Assembly (NCBI RefSeq): GCF_050279675.1
Contig: NZ_JBNNUK010000001.1
Span: forward strand, 682,001-746,000
DNA length: 64,000 nt
Origin: Viridibacillus sp050279675
Lineage (GTDB): Bacteria; Bacillota; Bacilli; Bacillales_A; Planococcaceae
Direction of reading: 5' to 3'
How positions within the stretch are numbered: position 1 is the first letter of the stretch; each line of letters begins with the position of its first letter. Of this stretch, positions 58,917 to 64,000 are shown piece after piece. The notes below the pieces were generated by a model. That model was not told the DNA's origin, searched no databases, and worked only from the letters and a program-made list of their open reading frames with translations. A program made the translations under genes and the position numbers.

Positions 58917-60494
58917 ATGTTTAAAAGAAGGTCATTAATTTTGCTTAGTATGTTGTTGGTTTTATCGCTAATTTTAGTAGCTTGTTCAGGAGAAAAATCA
59001 TCTGAAGAATCTTCATCAAAAGGCAATTCAGGAGCGAAGAAAGATCTAGTTGTAGCTGTAAGCGCTAACTTTGTAACATTAGATCCGCATGATTCTAATA
59101 ATACACTTGATAACTCTGTCCAAAAAACAATGATGGAAGGATTATTAGGTTTTGACAAGGATATGAAAGTAATTCCTAAGTTAGCAGAAAGCTATGAGGC
59201 AAATGGCGATGCTACGGAATTTACATTTAAGCTTAGAAAAAATGTTAAATTCCAAGATGGTACAGATTTTAATGCAGATGCTGTAAAAGTGAATTTTGAC
59301 CGTATATCTAATCCAGATAATGCTCTAAAAAGATACAGTCTGTTTTCTAATATTAAAGAAACTACTGTTATAGATGATTACACTGTTAAATTTACTTTAA
59401 AAGAATCTTTTGCTGCAATGATTAATAATTTTGCACATCCATCGGCAATGATTCATAGCCCGAAATCTCTAGAAGAAAAGAAAAAAGAAGTTAGTAAAGG
59501 ACCTGTAGGAACGGGGCCATACGAATTCGTATCTTGGGACTCCAGCGATATTATTAAAGTGAAAAAATTCGATGGGTATTGGAATGCAGATGGTCCAAAT
59601 GCAGACTCTATAACATTTAAGCCAGTTCCTGAAAATGGTGCAAGAACAGCTATGATTCAAACAGGAGAGGCGGATTTTGTATATCCAGTTCCAACGGAGC
59701 AAATAGACTCACTTAAGAATTCTGGCGTGTCTGTTGAAAATAATCCTTCCATTGTTGTGAACTACTTATCTATGAACGTGAAGAAAAAACCATTTGATGA
59801 TATTCGAGTTAGACAAGCATTAAATTATGCTATTGATAAAGAAGCGTTGATCAAAGTTGTATACAACGATTATGCAAGCCAAGCTACGTCTGTAATCGGG
59901 AAACAAGTAAAATTCTACTCAGAGCAAGAACCATTTGCCTATGATGTAGAAAAAGCAAAAGCTTTACTGAAAGAGGCAGGGTTAGAAAAAGGTTTTAAAA
60001 CAAAAGTATGGGCAACTAATTCATCAAATTATATTAAAGCAATGGAATTCATTCAGCAATCATTAGCAGAATTGAAAATCGATTTAGAGGTAGTACCTAT
60101 GGAAAGTGGTACTTTAGATAGTTCACTTTGGTCAGTAGATAAACCTGAGGATTCTAAGGTGGAATTATACTTCGGCGGATGGTCACCATCAACAGGTGAA
60201 GCCGATTGGGGAATTCGACCATTGTTAGGAGGAGATTCATTCCCTCCGAATTCTTATAATATTTCTTACTATTCAAATGAGAAGGTAAATAAATTACTAA
60301 AAGATGCTCTAGCAACATCTGATGAAGGAGCACGTACAAAAGCATATAACGAAATTCAAAGCACAATATGGAATGAAGTTCCTTGGGTAGCAGTATCTAA
60401 TCCAGATACGATTTTTGCGAAGAAAAAGAACATTGACGGAATGGTATTACTACCAGATGGTTCATTATCTATCGATCAATTAATAATCGAATAA
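58917..60494 (+). CDS. Peptide ABC transporter substrate-binding lipoprotein
   Basis: This is a 525-residue SBP family 5 protein (DppE/OppA type). A lipoprotein signal peptide with lipobox LVAC places lipidated Cys near residue 23. LVVAVSANFVTLDPHDSNN, the family signature PKLAESYEANGDATEFTFKL and RVRQALNYAIDKEALIK-like segment (IRVRQALNYAIDKEALI) follow. It captures a dipeptide, oligopeptide or related ligand outside the cell. ATG 58917 follows AAGGGGAG, 17 bases after the asparaginase stop, so one operon is likely. Confidence 0.95.
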   Translation: MFKRRSLILLSMLLVLSLILVACSGEKSSEESSSKGNSGAKKDLVVAVSANFVTLDPHDSNNTLDNSVQKTMMEGLLGFDKDMKVIPKLAESYEANGDATEFTFKLRKNVKFQDGTDFNADAVKVNFDRISNPDNALKRYSLFSNIKETTVIDDYTVKFTLKESFAAMINNFAHPSAMIHSPKSLEEKKKEVSKGPVGTGPYEFVSWDSSDIIKVKKFDGYWNADGPNADSITFKPVPENGARTAMIQTGEADFVYPVPTEQIDSLKNSGVSVENNPSIVVNYLSMNVKKKPFDDIRVRQALNYAIDKEALIKVVYNDYASQATSVIGKQVKFYSEQEPFAYDVEKAKALLKEAGLEKGFKTKVWATNSSNYIKAMEFIQQSLAELKIDLEVVPMESGTLDSSLWSVDKPEDSKVELYFGGWSPSTGEADWGIRPLLGGDSFPPNSYNISYYSNEKVNKLLKDALATSDEGARTKAYNEIQSTIWNEVPWVAVSNPDTIFAKKKNIDGMVLLPDGSLSIDQLIIE

Positions 60495-60502
60495 TGAGTC
60501 AA

Positions 60503-60537
60503 ATTAAGCGCTATATAAATTAAATATAGCGCTTAAT
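60503..60537 (+). other. Intra-operon hairpin
   Basis: ATTAAGCGCTATAT pairs perfectly with ATATAGCGCTTAAT around seven bases, with no T-run. Placed between the binding-protein and permease genes, it would stabilise the upstream message or attenuate expression so that more binding protein than permease is made. Confidence 0.7.
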
Positions 60538-60570
60538 TATTCAATTTGCTGTTAGAGGAGATGATCATTA

Positions 60571-61491
60571 ATGCTTCAATATTTGCTTCGAAGGTTGTTA
60601 GGAATGATACCTATTCTGTTTATTGTTACGATCATCGTTTTTTTATTTGTACATTTGATACCTGGAGATGCCGCCCGATTAGTAGCGGGACCTGATGCAA
60701 ATAAAGAAACAATTGAACTGGTTCGGAAGGATTTAGGTTTAGATAAGCCAATGCACGAACAATATTTTACATTTATCGGTAATTTAATGAAGGGTGATCT
60801 CGGAACTTCATTAAAGACACATAAACCCGTTTTTGACGAATTAGCAGGCAGATTTATACCTACTTTTTGGTTAACTTTTTGGAGCATGTTATGGGCATGT
60901 ATTGTAGGTATCCTAATAGGCATAGTATCTGCTGTAAAAAGAAATAAGTGGCAGGATTATACTGGCATGTTGATAGCAGTTGTAGGAATTTCAATCCCTT
61001 CTTTCTGGCTAGGATTACTTTTAATGCAATTATTCTCTGTTAAATTGGGGTGGTTACCAACAGGGGGCTTAGAGGATTGGCGAGGATACATTCTTCCCTC
61101 TATTACGCTTGGAACAGGGGTTGCCGCTATAATTGCCCGATTCTCTAGGTCTTCACTAATGGATGTACTAAAAGAAGACTATATTAGAACAGGACGAGCT
61201 AAAGGATTTGCAGAAAATAGCCTTGTAAAAAGACATGCAATAAAAAATGCGATGATTCCTGTCATAACAATGACGGGATTACAATTCGGATTTTTATTGG
61301 GGGGCTCAGTTGTTACAGAAACTGTTTTCAGCTTCCCTGGTTTAGGCCGATTATTAATAGATGCAATAGCAACACGGGATTATCCTATTATCCAAGCTGA
61401 AATCTTATTATTTTCGGTAGAGTTTATACTTATTAACTTAGTTGTGGACTTAATGTATGGATTTTTAAACCCACAAATTCGTTACTCTTAA
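60571..61491 (+). CDS. Peptide ABC transporter permease (DppB type)
   Basis: This is a 306-residue permease with six predicted helices (near 9-30, 99-121, 132-155, 172-190, 230-250, 277-299). It has the DppB N-terminal signature LRRLLGMIPILFIVTIIVF and the inner-loop EAA motif region DYIRTGRAKGFAENSLVKRH for contact with the ATPase. It pairs with the DppC-type permease 12 bases downstream. Confidence 0.95.
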   Translation: MLQYLLRRLLGMIPILFIVTIIVFLFVHLIPGDAARLVAGPDANKETIELVRKDLGLDKPMHEQYFTFIGNLMKGDLGTSLKTHKPVFDELAGRFIPTFWLTFWSMLWACIVGILIGIVSAVKRNKWQDYTGMLIAVVGISIPSFWLGLLLMQLFSVKLGWLPTGGLEDWRGYILPSITLGTGVAAIIARFSRSSLMDVLKEDYIRTGRAKGFAENSLVKRHAIKNAMIPVITMTGLQFGFLLGGSVVTETVFSFPGLGRLLIDAIATRDYPIIQAEILLFSVEFILINLVVDLMYGFLNPQIRYS

Positions 61492-61503
61492 GGAGGCGAA
61501 AAA

Positions 61504-62412
61504 ATGCAAAAAACAAAAGAATTAGAAGTAATAGAAGAAGTATTACCGCAATCATATGAAAAGACAGTAAGAAAATCGCCTGCAAAAGAGTTTTGGAAAA
61601 AATTTAAAAAGCAAAAGTTAGCACTTATTGCAGGTGTATTTATAATTTTTTTAATTGTTATTTCGATAATTGGACCTTTTATTGCACCCTTTAATTATGC
61701 CAAACCAGATTATATGCAGGCTTTGCAAGGACCATCTTGGGAACATTGGGCTGGAACTGATGCGTTTGGACGAGATATATTTAGCAGAATTATTGTAGGT
61801 ACAAAAATTTCATTGCTAGTAGGATTTACTTCTGTATTCGCTGGAGCAGTAATAGGAACTATTTTAGGGCTGATTAGCGGTTTTTATGGGAAGTGGATAG
61901 ATAGCATCATTATGAGATTTTGTGATGTACTCTTTGCATTTCCTGGAATCCTTTTGGCGATTGGTATTATCGCTATTTTAGGCCCTGGTTTAGAAAATGT
62001 TGTTGTTGCTGTAGCAATTTTTACAATACCAATGTTTGCTAGGATAGTTCGAAGTAATACTTTAATGCTTAAATCATCACTGTATGTTGAGGCTACCAAA
62101 TCATTAGGGGCAAAAAACTTTAGAATCATTTGGCGTCACATATTCCCAGGTGCTATTTCAAGCATAATTGTATATTTTACAATGCGTTTAGGTACCTCCA
62201 TTTTAACAGCAGCAAGTTTAAGCTTTTTAGGACTGGGTGCACAACCACCTTCACCAGAATGGGGAGCTATGCTAAGTGCAGGACGAGATTATTTAGGTTC
62301 CGCGCCACATATTACAATCTTTCCAGGGATGGCAATTATGTTAACTGTACTTGCCTTTAATCTATTTGGTGATGGTTTGCGTGATGCGTTAGATCCGAAA
62401 ATCAAAGATTAG
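61504..62412 (+). CDS. Peptide ABC transporter permease (DppC type)
   Basis: This is a 302-residue permease. A cytoplasmic N-terminus of about 45 residues is followed by six helices. HWAGTDAFGRDIFSRIIVGT is the DppC/OppC signature, and YVEATKSLGAKNFRIIWRH the EAA loop. LSFLGLGAQPPSPEWGAML is also characteristic. It forms the channel together with the DppB-type subunit. Confidence 0.95.
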   Translation: MQKTKELEVIEEVLPQSYEKTVRKSPAKEFWKKFKKQKLALIAGVFIIFLIVISIIGPFIAPFNYAKPDYMQALQGPSWEHWAGTDAFGRDIFSRIIVGTKISLLVGFTSVFAGAVIGTILGLISGFYGKWIDSIIMRFCDVLFAFPGILLAIGIIAILGPGLENVVVAVAIFTIPMFARIVRSNTLMLKSSLYVEATKSLGAKNFRIIWRHIFPGAISSIIVYFTMRLGTSILTAASLSFLGLGAQPPSPEWGAMLSAGRDYLGSAPHITIFPGMAIMLTVLAFNLFGDGLRDALDPKIKD

Positions 62413-62427
62413 AAAGGAGTTACCTTG

Positions 62428-63411
62428 ATGGTTAGTAAATTACTTGAGGTTACAGATTTAGAAACGCATTTTATCAGTGACGATGCAACTGTTAAAGCTG
62501 TTGATAATGTTTCTTTTTATATTAATAATGCTGAAACACTAGGTATTGTAGGCGAATCTGGCTGTGGTAAAAGTGTGACTTCCTTATCCATTATGCGTTT
62601 ACTTAAAAATACCCCGGGGAAGATTGTTGGGGGTGAAATTACATTTCTAGATCAAAATTTGTTGAATTTATCAGAGAAAGAAATGCAAGCGTTACGTGGA
62701 AACCAAATCGCAATGATATTCCAAGAACCTATGACCTCATTAAATCCAGTATACAAAATTGGTAGACAAATAGAAGAAGGTATTCGTCTACACTTGAAGT
62801 TGGATAAGGCAGCTGCAAAAGCACGCGCTTTGGAAATGTTAGAGGTAGTAGGAATACCAAGGGCAAAAGACATTTTAAATGAATACCCTTATCAACTTTC
62901 AGGTGGTATGAGGCAAAGAGTTATGATTGCCATGGCAATGTCTTGTGTACCTAAGCTATTAATCGCTGATGAACCTACTACAGCTCTTGATGTGACGATT
63001 CAAGCGCAAATTTTAGATTTAATGAGAGATTTAAGAAAAAATAGTGATACCTCAATTTTGATGATTACGCATGATTTAGGTGTTGTTGCAGAAATGTGCG
63101 ATCGAGTCATTGTAATGTATGCTGGACAAATTGTAGAAGAGGCAACTGTTTTAGAACTATTTGAAAATCCACAACACCCTTATACTAAGGGATTGATTAA
63201 TTCTATACCAAAACTAGGAAACTATACTGATAAGCTAGATTCTATTCCTGGTAATGTACCAACTCCTGAAAATATGCCAACAGGATGTAGATTTGCTCCG
63301 CGATGCAGTTTTGTAATAAAACGGTGTTTGACGGAGGCCCCAATGCTAAATGTAGTGCAAGAAAATCATTCTTGTCGCTGCTGGTTAAGCGAGGTGGAAA
63401 AGAATGACTGA
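62428..63411 (+). CDS. Peptide ABC transporter ATPase (DppD/OppD type)
   Basis: This is a 327-residue ATP-binding subunit. It has Walker A GIVGESGCGKSV, Q-loop MIFQEPMTSLNP, signature LSGGMRQRVMIAMAM, Walker B LLIADEPTTALD and the switch His in ITHDLGVVAEM. The oligopeptide C-terminal domain has the Cys cluster CRFAPRCSFVIKRC ending in CRCW, which in some relatives holds an iron-sulfur cluster. ATG 62428 is taken, and TTG 62425 is an alternative. It overlaps the next gene by eight bases. Confidence 0.95.
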   Translation: MVSKLLEVTDLETHFISDDATVKAVDNVSFYINNAETLGIVGESGCGKSVTSLSIMRLLKNTPGKIVGGEITFLDQNLLNLSEKEMQALRGNQIAMIFQEPMTSLNPVYKIGRQIEEGIRLHLKLDKAAAKARALEMLEVVGIPRAKDILNEYPYQLSGGMRQRVMIAMAMSCVPKLLIADEPTTALDVTIQAQILDLMRDLRKNSDTSILMITHDLGVVAEMCDRVIVMYAGQIVEEATVLELFENPQHPYTKGLINSIPKLGNYTDKLDSIPGNVPTPENMPTGCRFAPRCSFVIKRCLTEAPMLNVVQENHSCRCWLSEVEKND

Positions 63412-64000
63412 CATCTTATTAGAAGTAAAGAATCTTAAAAAGCATTTTGTACAAAACAAAGGTATTCTGAAAGGGAAAAAAAGCGTTGTTAAAGCAGTAG
63501 ATGGTGTTGATTTCTTTATATTTAAAGGTGAGACTTTAGGAATAGTAGGAGAGAGTGGTTGTGGAAAATCTACAACAGGTAAGATGATTATGCAATTATT
63601 GGAACCTACGGAGGGGGAAGTATTCTTCGAGGGTACAGATATTGTGAAAATGCCACAAAGTGACATTCGTCATTTACGAAAAGAATTTCAAATGATATTT
63701 CAAGATCCTTACGCCTCATTAAATCCAGGCATGAAAGTTAGAGAAATTTTACGTGAACCTTTCATCATTCATGGCTATAACAGAAAAGACATAGATGCTA
63801 AAGTAACAGAGTTATTAAAAGTTGTTGGATTAAATACCTATCATGCTGACAGATACCCACATGAATTTAGTGGAGGACAGAGACAAAGGATTGGTATAGC
63901 TAGGGCACTTGCACTCAACCCAAAGCTAATTGTAGCAGATGAGCCTGTTTCAGCTTTGGATGTATCGATTCAATCACAAATATTAAACTTAATGAAAGAT
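63404..64000 (+). CDS. Peptide ABC transporter ATPase (DppF/OppF type), partial
   Basis: The gene runs off the window: 199 codons are visible of about 320. Walker A is GIVGESGCGKSTTG, Q-loop IFQDPYASLNPGM, signature FSGGQRQRIGIARAL and Walker B LIVADEPVSALD. It is the second ATPase of the transporter, so the heterodimeric pair is complete in kind. The ATG lies within the end of the DppD-type gene. Confidence 0.95.
   Translation, partial: MTDILLEVKNLKKHFVQNKGILKGKKSVVKAVDGVDFFIFKGETLGIVGESGCGKSTTGKMIMQLLEPTEGEVFFEGTDIVKMPQSDIRHLRKEFQMIFQDPYASLNPGMKVREILREPFIIHGYNRKDIDAKVTELLKVVGLNTYHADRYPHEFSGGQRQRIGIARALALNPKLIVADEPVSALDVSIQSQILNLMKD

Noticed and set aside
1..64000. tRNA, rRNA or CRISPR array
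   Set aside because: I saw no cloverleaf sequence, no rRNA signature and no regularly spaced short repeats. The repeats found are a pair of leaders, a pair of 115-base elements and single hairpins.

Overview
The window is chromosomal DNA of a low-GC, endospore-forming Gram-positive rod. The SOS cluster lexA-yneA-yneB-ynzC-tkt-sirA-yneF, the sporulation operon spoIIAA-spoIIAB-sigF-spoVAF, scpA-scpB, the resABCDE cytochrome c maturation/respiration cluster and an FMN riboswitch before ribU all occur in Bacillales order. Divergent protein sequences, the reduced sporulation loci and pdp in place of pupG suggest Planococcaceae (Lysinibacillus/Psychrobacillus/Viridibacillus type). The family assignment is inference.

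Bases 1-10400 are a degraded accessory region. It holds prophage debris: a terminase fragment, a tail-protein fragment, an XhlA-like protein, a holin and a frameshifted amidase. It also holds small secreted or lipid-anchored proteins, including a lipoprotein paired with a metzincin protease, plus fragments of an integrase, an IS110 transposase, a Vga-type ABC-F protein and a RusA-like nuclease. Two 115-base elements that are identical to each other (6852-6966 and 10254-10368) stand out. Each begins just after a possible -10 box and ends in the U-tract of a strong terminator, while the flanks have diverged. They look like two copies of a small structured RNA, or the duplicated att region of a decayed element.

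Bases 10660-15750 carry the SOS and replication-control block: LexA, the division inhibitor YneA, the recombinase YneB, YnzC, transketolase, SirA and YneF. Bases 15726-22600 hold yqkD, yqkE, yqkF and nudF, interrupted by a divergent HMG-CoA lyase/thiolase pair and an HXXEE membrane protein, followed by a SpoIIM-like protein and fur. Bases 22650-26200 hold xerD, deoB and pdp.

Bases 26850-31480 are the sigma-F operon. It has a recognisable sigma-H promoter and runs spoIIAA-spoIIAB-sigF-spoVAF followed by lysA, without the spoVAA-AE genes found between sigF and spoVAF in B. subtilis. Next come an orphan ribT, a DUF309 gene, scpAB, a dacB-like carboxypeptidase, rluB, resABCDE and ribU under an FMN riboswitch. 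The riboflavin biosynthesis operon that lies beside ribT in B. subtilis is missing here.

Bases 43250-52130 are mixed chromosomal genes: a membrane protein, tRNA hydroxylation protein TrhO, a LysR regulator, an Est30-type carboxylesterase, a metallophosphoesterase, a CwlO-type endopeptidase, a CoxG-like protein and a methyltransferase. Several decayed stretches lie between them. Bases 52670-64000 form a peptide/amide scavenging locus: an AbgT transporter with an M20 amidohydrolase, a GAF-PucR regulator read the opposite way, a PF06089 asparaginase and a complete dipeptide/oligopeptide ABC transporter. The last ATPase gene runs off the window.
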